From Hyphomicrobiales bacterium (GTDB lineage Bacteria; Pseudomonadota; Alphaproteobacteria; Rhizobiales; JAJFHC01): 45,160 bases of DNA. The DNA is taken from assembly GCA_021775835.1 (NCBI GenBank), contig JAJFHC010000218.1:1-45160 (forward strand), written 5' to 3'. The position numbers and the translations under genes are program-made. Positions 1-8,421 of this stretch are shown one piece after another. The notes below the pieces were generated by a model. The model searched no databases, was not told the DNA's origin, and was given only the letters and a program-made list of their open reading frames with translations. How positions within the stretch are numbered: the first letter of the stretch is position 1; each line of letters opens with the position of its first letter.

Positions 1-1079
1 TTCCTACGCCCTCACCGATGATGCGGGTGGGCTGTTCGAAGTGGTCGGCAACGAGATCCGGGTGGCGGAAGGTGCTGATCTCGATCACGAAGGCGTTGAT
101 AGCCACAGCGTGACCGTCCAGGTGACGGACGCCGGCGGTAACACCTACTCAGAGACGGTGACTCTGTCGGTCAACGACCTCAACGAAGGCCCGACGGATA
201 TTGCGCTGAGTTCGACCTCAGTTGATGAGAACGCGGCCGGCGGAACCGCCGTTGCTACGCTGAGTGCTACAGACGAGGACTCCGGTGAGAGCTTCTCCTA
301 TGCCCTGACCGACGATGCCGGCGGGCTGTTTGAAGTCGTCGGCAATGAGATCCGGGTCGCCGCTGGTGCCGATCTTGATCACGAGGGTGCCGACTCCCAC
401 AGCGTCACCGTCCAGGTGACGGATGCCGGTGGCAATACGTATTCCGAGACCGTGACCCTGAGCGTCAACGATCTCAACGAGGGTCCGACGGATATTGCGC
501 TGTCAGGAACGTCTGTTGACGAGAACGCGGCCGGCGGAACCGCCGTTGCTACGCTCAGCGCCACAGACGAGGACTCAGGCGAGAGCTTCTCCTATGCCCT
601 CACCGATGATGCCGGCGGCCTGTTCGAAGTGGTCGGCAATGAGATCCGGGTGGCTGAGGGCGCTGACCTCGATCACGAGGGTGCTGATTCCCACAGTGTC
701 ACTGTCCAGGTGACGGACGCCGGCGGCAATACGTACAGCGAGACAGTCACTCTTTCAGTCAACGATCTCAACGAAGGGCCAACGGATATCGCCCTATCGG
801 CGACGTCCGTAGATGAGAATTCGGAGGGCGGAACAGTTGTGGCCACCCTCTCTGCAACTGACGAAGATTCCGGCGAGACTTTCTCCTATGCCCTCACCGA
901 CGATGCAGGCGGGCTGTTCGAGATCGTCGGCAACGAGATCCGGGTGGCTAAAGGCGCTGATCTCGATCACGAAAGCACCGATTCTCACAGCGTCACCGTC
1001 CAGGTGACGGACTCTGGCGGCAACACCCATTCCGAGACCGTGACCCTTTCGGTCAACAACCTGGTCGACGGGCTGACGG
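1..1079 (+). repeat. Tandem cadherin-like repeats, 294-base period
   Basis: In-frame tandem array inside the adhesin gene. The codons for PTDIALS recur with the GATA of gacggata at 197, 491 and 785, exactly 294 bases (98 residues) apart. One partial and three full units are visible, and the array continues left of the window. Units are close to identical in protein and very similar in DNA. Such arrays change copy number by recombination and are often collapsed in short-read assemblies. Confidence 0.9.
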
Positions 1080-4000
1080 TCGTTGGCACTGTCGGGGATG
1101 ACTCGCTGTCGGGTTCGGTTGCAGAAGACACTATCTCGGGTTTGGGCGGCGACGATGTGATCGCCGGGGACGCGGGTACGGACACGCTTGATGGCGGCAC
1201 AGGCACCGACGAGCTCGACTATTCGAATTCAGGCGCCGGCGTCAATGTCGACCTCTCGACAAACACCGTTTCCGGTGGAGACGCCGAAGGCGACACCATT
1301 TCCAATTTCGAGAATGTCACCGGCAGCGACCATGCCGATACACTGACCGGTGATGCCGGCGACAACGTGCTCGACGGCGGCGCTGGAGCGGACGTGCTCG
1401 ACGGTGGTGCGGGCACCGATACGGCGGATTATTCAACCTCAGATGCGGGGGTCACCGTAGATCTGTCCGCAGGGACCGGTTCTGGCGGCATTGCGGCCGG
1501 CGATACGCTTTCCAATATCGAGAACGTGACCGGCTCAAGCTATGCCGACGTCATCACGGGCGATGGCGGGACCAATGTGATCTCCACAGGCGAAGGCGCC
1601 GACTGGGTCGATGGTGGGGCCGGCGACGACACGATCGCCGGTGGCGAAGGCGACGACTGGCTGGAGGGCGGTGACGGCAGCGACGACATCACCGGCGGCG
1701 AAGGCCTGGACACCCTGATCGGCGGCAAGGGCGACGACACCTTCCGTTTCGTGATCGGCCATGGCGCCGACACGGTGGTGGGTGGCGACGACACCGACGA
1801 GATCATCATTGACGGGATTGCCGGGCAGTCGTCCAGCTTCCTGATCGAGGACGCGGCAACCTATAGCACGCGCACAGGCTCGAAGGTTTCGCCCGATAGC
1901 ATCTTTATCAGCATTGACGGCGCGCTTGTCATGAGCGTGACGGAAGTCGAAAACATCACCATCAATGCCGGCTCGAACGGCGACTCCCTGACGGTTGTGG
2001 GCGACTTCTCATCCTCGGCACTGGCGTTCGACGGACTGTCTTTCAACGGCGGTGACGGCGACGACACCCTGGACCTCTCCGGCCTTACGTCCAAACTCAC
2101 GGTGGCAACTTCCGGCGGCGACGGCGAAGACGAATTCACCGGCAGCATCGTTGGCGAGACGCTCAACGGCGGCGAAGGTGACGACAGCCTCAACGGCGGG
2201 CTGGGCAACGACACGCTCAACGGTAATGACGGCGACGACACGCTGACCGGCGGAGGCGGCAACGATGGCATTGATGGCGGTGCGGATACCGATACGGCGG
2301 TGTTCTCAGGCGCATGGTCTGACTACACGATCACGCATAATGGTGGCACCTCCTACACGGTCGCCGACACGCGTTCCGGCTCCCCGGACGGCACGGATAC
2401 AGTCGTCAACGTGGAGAATTTCCAGTTTGCCGACGGGACACTGACAGCGGCCGAGATCCTGAACGATACGCCGACTGATATCAGCTTGAGCGGAACCTCG
2501 GTTGATGAGAACGCTGCATCGGGCACGGTTATCGGCACCCTCGGCAACACCGACGCAGACACCCTTGACAGTCACTCCTACGCGATCACATCCGATCCAT
2601 CCGGATTCTTCGAGATCGTCAACGGTCAACTCCAGGTCAAGTCAGGCGCCGACATCGATTTTGAGGAAGACCCGACACACAAAGTCACGATCCAGGTGAC
2701 AGACGCGAACGGCGCGACTTACTCGGAAGTGTTCACGGTCGACGTCAACGATGTCAGTGAAGCCCCGACCGATATCGCCTTCACCGGCAATACCGGCTTC
2801 GACACCAGTGCGAATAGTAACACTGTCGTCGCCACTGCAACGGCCGTGGATGACGACACCGGGGATACCCAGACCTACGCCCTGACTGACGATGCGGGCG
2901 GATTGTTCGAAATCGACTCGAGCACGGGCGATATTACCTTCGCGTCCGGCACGGTAACGCCTGAGTTCACACGGCAAACCGGATCAAGCAATCCGTTTGA
3001 TGGGATCGACGTGGGCTCGTACAGCAACCCGAGCTTTGTGGACATTGACGGCGACGGCGATCAGGACATGTTCGTCGGCGATTCAGGAGGAGACCTTGAG
3101 TACTTCCAAAACACCGGTTCAGCGTCAAATCCAACCTACGCCTCTTCCAGTTCCAATCCGTTCAATCTGAACGATGTCGGCGACTATTCCGCACCGACAT
3201 TTGCGGACATCGACGGAGACGGTGATCTGGATGCGTTCGTTGGCGAGGAGTTCGGCCAGTTAAGGTACTTCGAGAATACCGGAGACAGCACGAACCCGAG
3301 TTATGCATCGAGCAGCACGAACCCGTTCGGCTTGAGCGATGTTGGCGATTACTCCATCCCCACATTTGCCGATATCGACGGGGACGGCGATCTCGATGCC
3401 TTTGTCGGCGATCTAAACGGCAACACTGCCTATTTCCAGAACACCGGAACAAGCACAAACCCCAACTTTGCTTCAGCGACTGATAATCCTTTCGGCCTCG
3501 CCGATATCGGTTCATTCGCCGATCCGAACTTCGCGGACCTGGATGGCGACGGCGACCTCGATGCGTTCGTGACCGAAGGTTCGGGTACTGTGAACTATTT
3601 CGAGAACACCGGGACGTCGACAAACCCTTCATTCACGCAACAGTCCGGCAATCCATTCGGCCTGGCCGATGTGGGCAGCGACACAACCGTGACGTTTGCA
3701 GACATCGACGGCGACGGCGACCTCGATGCCGTGATCGGGGAGTCCGACGGTACACTGAACTATTTCGAGAACACGACATCGGTCTTCGATGAGGACACAT
3801 CACACACAGTTACCGTCCAGACCACGGATTCTACGGGCAACACTTTCAGTGAAGATCTCGGTATTCATTTCGGCACCAACGACACCGGCGCGTCAGGCGG
3901 CGCGTCAGGCACCATAAACACCTCGAACTTTAGCTCAACCAGCACCGGTTACACGGTGACGGCAAGGAACGTCTCAGGTGGCTCGCTGACGTCTGCGTCG

Positions 4001-5218
4001 GTTGGCAATGTTTCGGTAACCGGTAGCGGGCTGGGCGCAGACGGTACGGTTTCTGACTCCGACAGCGGTCAGGCCTCGCAACTCGCCTACGACAAGGCGT
4101 CGGGCCTTTCAGAGGAACTGATCATCGAATTCGACAATGATCTGGACTCGGCGGAATTCTCGTTTGCGAACCTTTTCACCAGCAACTTTGGGGAAGTTGG
4201 CCATTGGGCCGTCTATGACGAAGGTGTTTTGGTGTCCCAGGGCGACTTTAGAGAAACATCGAGCGGTTCAGGTTCGGGCACAATCTCCATTGACCCGACT
4301 GCGGTCTTTGACCAGTTGATCCTCACAGGCAATCTGCAGACCGATGGCACGGACGGATCCGACTATGCGGTGAGCAGCATCAGCTTTACCGAAGCTGCGT
4401 CCACCGGTTCTGGCGATACCATCACCGGAGGCACGATTGACGACGTAATCTACGGCTTCGATGGCGACGACACACTTTCGGGCGGCGACGGCGACGATTC
4501 GCTCTATGGCGGCGCTGGTCAGGATACGCTCAATGGTGGTAACGGTGATGATCTCCTGGTTGCCGGTTCGGGTGCCGACACAATCGATGGCGGATCAGGG
4601 ACCGATACGGTTGATTATTCTGAATCCGCAAGCGGCGTGACTGTCATGCTGGACGATGGCGATCAGGTCTTCAACGGACAGACGGCCGCCGGCGGTTATG
4701 ACGGCGACGCGGAAGGCGACACCTACGCAAGCGTCGAGAACGTCATCGGCAGCGCTCATGACGACTGGATTTTCGGCGACGACGACGTTGGAACCAATGC
4801 CCAACTGGGTGCAGGCAACGACACGTTCGACAATGACAACAGCGATGTGGCCGACACCGTCGATGGTGGTTCCGGCAATGACACGATCTGGGGCGGTGCC
4901 GGCGACGACGTTCTGACCGGCGGCACAGGCAATGACTCGCTGCACGGCGAAGACGGCAACGACCTGTTCTATTTCCGGACCGGTGACGGTGCCGACGGCG
5001 GCGACGGTGGTGCAGGCAGTGCCTGGGTCGACACGCTCAAGATCGAGGATGACGACGGCAGCGACGTGCCCGATGGCTGGACCGTGAACTTCAAGAGCGG
5101 ATCCATCGAGGAAACCGGCGATGATTACTACGACCTGACAGAAGATGCCTCCGGCACGCTCACACTCGCAGACGGCAGCAGCTTCGACTTCAACAATCTG
5201 GAGAGGATCGAGTGGTAA
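2..5218 (+). CDS. Giant RTX/cadherin/FG-GAP adhesin, 5' partial
   Basis: Large extracellular calcium-binding adhesin or matrix protein, expected to leave the cell by type I secretion. The frame is open from base 2, so the N-terminus lies upstream; 1738 residues are visible. Domain order: 98-residue cadherin-like repeats (to about base 1079, with TDIALS, VDENAAGGT and ADLDHEG motifs); Gly/Asp-rich hemolysin-type nonapeptides (about 1085-1800); a linker module (1800-2085) that recurs in the next gene; more nonapeptides (2085-2300); another cadherin-like repeat (2467-2760); a cadherin-like repeat split by five FG-GAP/VCBS units (2763-3880); an unassigned stretch (3900-4395); then RTX repeats and a C-terminus ending NNLERIEW, as in type I secretion substrates. 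The RTX motifs (GGxGxDxLxGG) bind calcium in this family. No transporter genes are in the window. The class is secure; the ligand is unknown. Confidence 0.93.
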   Translation, partial: SYALTDDAGGLFEVVGNEIRVAEGADLDHEGVDSHSVTVQVTDAGGNTYSETVTLSVNDLNEGPTDIALSSTSVDENAAGGTAVATLSATDEDSGESFSYALTDDAGGLFEVVGNEIRVAAGADLDHEGADSHSVTVQVTDAGGNTYSETVTLSVNDLNEGPTDIALSGTSVDENAAGGTAVATLSATDEDSGESFSYALTDDAGGLFEVVGNEIRVAEGADLDHEGADSHSVTVQVTDAGGNTYSETVTLSVNDLNEGPTDIALSATSVDENSEGGTVVATLSATDEDSGETFSYALTDDAGGLFEIVGNEIRVAKGADLDHESTDSHSVTVQVTDSGGNTHSETVTLSVNNLVDGLTVVGTVGDDSLSGSVAEDTISGLGGDDVIAGDAGTDTLDGGTGTDELDYSNSGAGVNVDLSTNTVSGGDAEGDTISNFENVTGSDHADTLTGDAGDNVLDGGAGADVLDGGAGTDTADYSTSDAGVTVDLSAGTGSGGIAAGDTLSNIENVTGSSYADVITGDGGTNVISTGEGADWVDGGAGDDTIAGGEGDDWLEGGDGSDDITGGEGLDTLIGGKGDDTFRFVIGHGADTVVGGDDTDEIIIDGIAGQSSSFLIEDAATYSTRTGSKVSPDSIFISIDGALVMSVTEVENITINAGSNGDSLTVVGDFSSSALAFDGLSFNGGDGDDTLDLSGLTSKLTVATSGGDGEDEFTGSIVGETLNGGEGDDSLNGGLGNDTLNGNDGDDTLTGGGGNDGIDGGADTDTAVFSGAWSDYTITHNGGTSYTVADTRSGSPDGTDTVVNVENFQFADGTLTAAEILNDTPTDISLSGTSVDENAASGTVIGTLGNTDADTLDSHSYAITSDPSGFFEIVNGQLQVKSGADIDFEEDPTHKVTIQVTDANGATYSEVFTVDVNDVSEAPTDIAFTGNTGFDTSANSNTVVATATAVDDDTGDTQTYALTDDAGGLFEIDSSTGDITFASGTVTPEFTRQTGSSNPFDGIDVGSYSNPSFVDIDGDGDQDMFVGDSGGDLEYFQNTGSASNPTYASSSSNPFNLNDVGDYSAPTFADIDGDGDLDAFVGEEFGQLRYFENTGDSTNPSYASSSTNPFGLSDVGDYSIPTFADIDGDGDLDAFVGDLNGNTAYFQNTGTSTNPNFASATDNPFGLADIGSFADPNFADLDGDGDLDAFVTEGSGTVNYFENTGTSTNPSFTQQSGNPFGLADVGSDTTVTFADIDGDGDLDAVIGESDGTLNYFENTTSVFDEDTSHTVTVQTTDSTGNTFSEDLGIHFGTNDTGASGGASGTINTSNFSSTSTGYTVTARNVSGGSLTSASVGNVSVTGSGLGADGTVSDSDSGQASQLAYDKASGLSEELIIEFDNDLDSAEFSFANLFTSNFGEVGHWAVYDEGVLVSQGDFRETSSGSGSGTISIDPTAVFDQLILTGNLQTDGTDGSDYAVSSISFTEAASTGSGDTITGGTIDDVIYGFDGDDTLSGGDGDDSLYGGAGQDTLNGGNGDDLLVAGSGADTIDGGSGTDTVDYSESASGVTVMLDDGDQVFNGQTAAGGYDGDAEGDTYASVENVIGSAHDDWIFGDDDVGTNAQLGAGNDTFDNDNSDVADTVDGGSGNDTIWGGAGDDVLTGGTGNDSLHGEDGNDLFYFRTGDGADGGDGGAGSAWVDTLKIEDDDGSDVPDGWTVNFKSGSIEETGDDYYDLTEDASGTLTLADGSSFDFNNLERIEW
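2966..3790 (+). repeat. Five FG-GAP/VCBS repeats, exact 165-base period
   Basis: In-frame array inside the adhesin. The DxDGDGDxD calcium loop is encoded at 3041, 3206, 3371, 3536 and 3701, each exactly 165 bases (55 residues) after the last. The unit pattern is SNPFxLxDVGxYxxPxFADI, then DGDGDLDAFVG, then YFENTGxSTNP. This is the VCBS/FG-GAP family found in integrin-like beta propellers. Five visible blades are fewer than the seven of a full propeller. Confidence 0.9.
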
Positions 5219-5247
5219 GAGGTCAAGCATGCGCCACTTCCGAGAGT

Positions 5248-5333
5248 GTCATTCCCGCGAAAGCGGGAACCCAGGGCAGCACTCACTGAAGCTCCTGGAT
5301 TGAGCTCTGGTTCCCGGCCTTCGCCGGGATGAC
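5248..5333. repeat. REP-like interspersed palindrome
   Basis: Imperfect inverted repeat just after the adhesin stop codon. The left arm starts GTCATTCCCGCGAAAGCGGG at 5248 and the right arm ends CCTTCGCCGGGATGAC at 5333. The arms also share a GGGAACC/GGTTCCC core. This arrangement, GTCAT plus CCCGCGAAAGCGGG-type arms, is common in extragenic palindromes of alpha- and other proteobacteria. It may also act as the adhesin terminator, although no T-run follows. Confidence 0.7.
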
Positions 5334-5378
5334 AAATAGGGTGCCGGGATGACAAATAGGGTGCCGGGATGACAATGG
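5323..5378 (+). repeat. 20-base tandem repeat, about 2.8 copies
   Basis: The unit gccgggatgacaaatagggt starts at 5323, repeats exactly at 5343, and begins a third, incomplete copy at 5363 (gccgggatgacaatgg). It is made from the right tip of the adjacent palindrome, which suggests slippage or repeated insertion at the REP end. Confidence 0.85.
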
Positions 5379-5468
5379 AAGGCATCGGGGCGACGGAGAT
5401 GTTGAAGACAGGACGGCGTTGAGCCGAAGCGAACACACGATAGCAACAACACGGGCAAATCCAGTCAC

Positions 5469-6416
5469 ATGAACGAAAACAGTTTCATCCGGGACAATGA
5501 CACAGCCATCGCTGGAGACAGCGACAAGAACGGCGGGGCAGATTCAGGCGCCGCCTGGGTCAATGCCGGCGATGGCGACGGCCATGTGGTTGCCGGAGTA
5601 CGCGATGACTGGGTCGACACGGTCGAAGACGGTGGCAAGGAAAGTGTTGATCCGATTGCCGCCGGCGAAGGCGATAACTGGGTATCGAGCGACGAACAGC
5701 CCGACGGCCCCACAACCGTAGAAGGCGCAGACACACTCATCGGCGGCAAGGGAGATGATTCCTTTCGGTACATCGTCGGACACGGCGCAGTCTCGATCGT
5801 CGGCAACGACGACAATGACCAGGTCATCATCAACGGAACCGATGGGCAACCGACCGACTTTCTTGTTGAGGATGCCGCCTCCCTTAACGAACGCACCGGT
5901 GCAGCCGTTCAGGACGGTCAGATCCTTGTAAGCGCCAATGGCGTGCTGATGGTGACCGCAAAGTCGATCGAAGGCCTGACGATCAACACCGGCGCGAGCG
6001 GCGATACGGTAACCATCCGCGGCGACTTCACAAGCAGTGGCCTCCCCGCAGACGGGTTCACGATCGCTGGAAACCTTAGCGCCTATGCCGTTGACTTCAG
6101 TGGCGTGACATCGGCACACGCGGTCACGACCTCCAGACTTCATGCCGCCGACACACTTTCTTTTGCCCCGTTTGAAGAACAGCTTGCCGGCACCCCCGAA
6201 GCGGGCAGCCATTCGGGCGACGACGGGGCCTGGACCGACACCCCCGACCTGCAGGACGACAACGATGCGACCTCGGGCTGGACAGTCTCGTTCGACAGCG
6301 GCGCCATCTCGACCATCGGGCCCGACTATGTGGAGATCGTACAGGACGCTTCAGGCACGATAAGCCTGGGCGACGAGAACGACGGCACGTTCGACGTGAT
6401 CGTCCCGGTCGGGTAA
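5469..6416 (+). CDS. Short degenerate RTX-like paralogue of the adhesin
   Basis: A 315-residue acidic protein that resembles two separate parts of the upstream adhesin. Residues around 85-195 (TLIGGKGDDSFRYIVGHGA, then VEDAASLNERTG, then a GDFTSSGLPADGF-like stretch) match the adhesin module at about 1710-2050. The C-terminal 50 residues (GWTVSFDSGAIS, DASGTISLGDEN) match the adhesin C-terminus at 5070-5190. The N-terminal part retains spaced GDGD and GEGD pieces but has lost most regular nonapeptides. It could still be a type I secretion substrate because the tail is kept, or a decaying gene fragment. The ATG at 5469 has no good ribosome binding site, so translation is uncertain. It is separated from the adhesin by the REP region. 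Confidence 0.6.
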   Translation: MNENSFIRDNDTAIAGDSDKNGGADSGAAWVNAGDGDGHVVAGVRDDWVDTVEDGGKESVDPIAAGEGDNWVSSDEQPDGPTTVEGADTLIGGKGDDSFRYIVGHGAVSIVGNDDNDQVIINGTDGQPTDFLVEDAASLNERTGAAVQDGQILVSANGVLMVTAKSIEGLTINTGASGDTVTIRGDFTSSGLPADGFTIAGNLSAYAVDFSGVTSAHAVTTSRLHAADTLSFAPFEEQLAGTPEAGSHSGDDGAWTDTPDLQDDNDATSGWTVSFDSGAISTIGPDYVEIVQDASGTISLGDENDGTFDVIVPVG

Positions 6417-6509
6417 CAACCCCTTATGGGCAGACGGACTTGACGGTGGATGCAGAGACCTATCATATCGCCCGGTTCAATCTGAACGAACACCCCGGGA
6501 GAAAAGACA

Positions 6510-7469
6510 TTGTTGACCAGCCGACGCCAGCCCTACCTGCCCATCGAGCCCTATAATTCCGGCACGCTCAAGGTATCGGAACTCCATACGATCTATTTCG
6601 AGGAATGCGGCAACCCGGAGGGCAAACCCGTACTTCTTGTTCACGGCGGTCCCGGCGGCGGCAGCAATCCATCGATGCGGCGCCTGCACGACCCGGAAAC
6701 CTACCGGATCATTCTGTTTGACCAGCGCGGCTGCGGACGGTCGACACCGCACGCCTGCCTTGAGGACAACACGACCTGGGCCCTGGTTGCCGACATGGAA
6801 CGAATCCGCGAGCATCTGAACATAGACCGCTGGCAACTCCTGGGCGGGTCCTGGGGGTCGACACTCTCGCTGGCCTACGCACAGACCCATCCCGACCGTG
6901 TCACCGAACTCGTGCTGCGCGGTATCTTCACCTTGCGGCGCAAGGAACTCCTGTGGTTCTACCAGTCGGGATGCAGCGAAATTTATCCTGATGCGTGGGA
7001 GAACTATCTGGCACCGATCCCCGAAGAGGAACGCGGTGACCTGATTGCCGCCTACCACAAGCGTCTTATCGGAGAAGACACGGCCATTCGGGCACAGGCG
7101 GCGCGGGCTTGGAGTGTGTGGGAAGGTTCGACACTGTCGCTGCTGGAAGATCCCGCACGTGTCACCCGGTTCAACAGCGATCATTTCGCCCTGGCTTTCG
7201 CGCGCATCGAGTGTCACTACTTCGTCAATGGCGGGTTCTTCAACAGCGATGACCATCTGATTGCAAACGCGGGTATTCTCAAAGACATACCCGGCGTCAT
7301 CGTCCAGGGACGCTACGATGTGGTCACGCCGCCAACAACCGCGTGGGCTTTGTCCAAGACGTGGCCGCAAGCCGACCTCAAGATCGTCCCCGACGCCGGC
7401 CATTCGGCATCGGAACCGGGTATCGTTCATGAACTGGTCAATGCAACCGACCGTTTTCGCGGCTCATGA
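6510..7469 (+). CDS. pip: Proline iminopeptidase
   Basis: Alpha/beta hydrolase of peptidase family S33 that removes N-terminal proline from peptides in the cytoplasm. The 319-residue length fits the family. Visible motifs are the oxyanion-hole HGGPGGG (about residues 46-52), DQRGCGRS (about 71-78), the nucleophile elbow GGSWGS (about 110-115), the acid in GRYDVVTP (about 269) and the base in GHSASEPG (about 297). The chosen start is TTG at 6510, because GGGAGAAAAG lies just upstream at a suitable distance and no ATG comes early enough to keep the first strand; TTG at 6513 is also possible. It converges with yjbQ, with 37 bases between them. Confidence 0.93.
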   Translation: MLTSRRQPYLPIEPYNSGTLKVSELHTIYFEECGNPEGKPVLLVHGGPGGGSNPSMRRLHDPETYRIILFDQRGCGRSTPHACLEDNTTWALVADMERIREHLNIDRWQLLGGSWGSTLSLAYAQTHPDRVTELVLRGIFTLRRKELLWFYQSGCSEIYPDAWENYLAPIPEEERGDLIAAYHKRLIGEDTAIRAQAARAWSVWEGSTLSLLEDPARVTRFNSDHFALAFARIECHYFVNGGFFNSDDHLIANAGILKDIPGVIVQGRYDVVTPPTTAWALSKTWPQADLKIVPDAGHSASEPGIVHELVNATDRFRGS

Positions 7470-7506
7470 GACAATTACTTTGTTTTGAGTTACGCCTAAT
7501 CGACAG

Positions 7507-7968
7507 TCAGTCCAGAGCAGTGCCCATGAAGTGCAGGGCCACGGACCGGTTGTGCGGACGGGCCCTGTGTTCCCAAAGGTAGATGCCCTGCCAGGTGCCC
7601 AGGCGCACGGCGCCGTCAAGCACCGGGATCGAAAGACTGGTTGATGTCAGGGCCGCTTTGACGTGTGCCGGCATGTCGTCAGGCCCCTCGCTTGAATGGC
7701 GATAGGGTGCGGTCTCGGGAGCCAACCTGTCGAGGGCATCGACTAGATCGGCCTGGACGTCGGGATCGGCATTTTCCTGGATCGTCAATGATGCGGAAGT
7801 GTGGCGGATGAAAACCGTCAACACACCCTCCTCGGCGTGCTGGCTCTTGAGCCAGGATACAATGTCGCCGGTCACCTCCATGAGGCCCGGACCGTTGGTG
7901 TCAATCCGAAGCATTCCTGAAGCCTGACGAATAAGGGGTTGGCTCGCTCTTTGTGTCGGGTCACTCAT
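7507..7968 (-). CDS. yjbQ: YjbQ family protein (UPF0047)
   Basis: Small 153-residue protein of the YjbQ/UPF0047 family. Some members have weak thiamine-phosphate synthase activity; the physiological role is unsettled. Family signatures are all present: HTSASLTIQENADPDV (about 57-72), YRHSSEGPDDMPAHVKA (about 89-105) and GTWQGIYLWEHR (about 124-135). The conserved histidines and the glutamate of SEGPDD are kept. The N-terminal 15 residues before RQASGML are less conserved and the exact start is uncertain. Monocistronic: convergent with pip and divergent from the esterase. Confidence 0.9.
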   Translation of the reverse strand: MSDPTQRASQPLIRQASGMLRIDTNGPGLMEVTGDIVSWLKSQHAEEGVLTVFIRHTSASLTIQENADPDVQADLVDALDRLAPETAPYRHSSEGPDDMPAHVKAALTSTSLSIPVLDGAVRLGTWQGIYLWEHRARPHNRSVALHFMGTALD

Positions 7969-8213
7969 GCCAGAGGCTCTCCTGATTTTCCATCGACGTT
8001 CGCTGTCACTTACACAATACAGGGAGCGTCGTCTCGTAATCGCCCCGTTTCCGTCAAGTTTCGGTCAACGACCCGCCTTGGTTCCCCTTTAGACGGGACA
8101 ATGCAAGCAATCAGGCACGAGGGGAACGCGAGGTCCCGATTGTTGCACCCGTTGAATACGCGGCAAGCGTCCTTCGCATTTCATGCCTGATTTCAGCCCT
8201 GTTAGTCGTGTTT

Positions 8214-8351
8214 CGGCCACGTGGCGTGGCGTCATTCATCGTGGCCGGTGTACTGCCCTGCGTAACGGGCAGATAGCGCCCTTAGCGGTAGTATTGCGTA
8301 TAGTTCAGCCGTTGCGGCGCGGAGCCCGCTCCCGAGTAAGGGGCGGGCTCC
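8214..8351 (+). ncRNA. Candidate structured RNA with four adjacent stems
   Basis: Non-coding stretch between divergent yjbQ and esterase genes with four consecutive stems. CGGCCACG 8214-8221 pairs with CGTGGCCG 8240-8247. CTGCCC 8253-8258 pairs with GGGCAG 8267-8272. GCGCC 8276-8280 pairs with GGCGC 8316-8320. GGAGCCCGC 8321-8329 pairs with GCGGGCTCC 8343-8351. All pairings are perfect and the third and fourth stems abut. The last hairpin could terminate transcription but is followed by only a weak T-rich run. No known RNA family was recognised (not SRP, RNase P, tmRNA or tRNA by motif). The strand is a guess; a 5' leader of the esterase is the alternative. Confidence 0.4.
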
Positions 8352-8421
8352 TCTGTTATGCGTGATACCTTGCATCGTCATTGCTGGCGGCTATAGTGCG
8401 GATAATCAAGACCAACAGGCA

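Noticed and set aside
1..1079. Regular repeats that could suggest a CRISPR array
   Set aside because: The repeat is 294 bases, in frame and coding, with no short repeat/spacer pattern.
6477..7430. Open frame of 317 codons antisense to the iminopeptidase
   Set aside because: The plus strand carries the full S33 motif set; the antisense reading has none.
8183..8365. 60-codon open frame across the four-stem region
   Set aside because: Arg/Ala-rich random-looking product, no ribosome binding site, and it runs through perfect stems.
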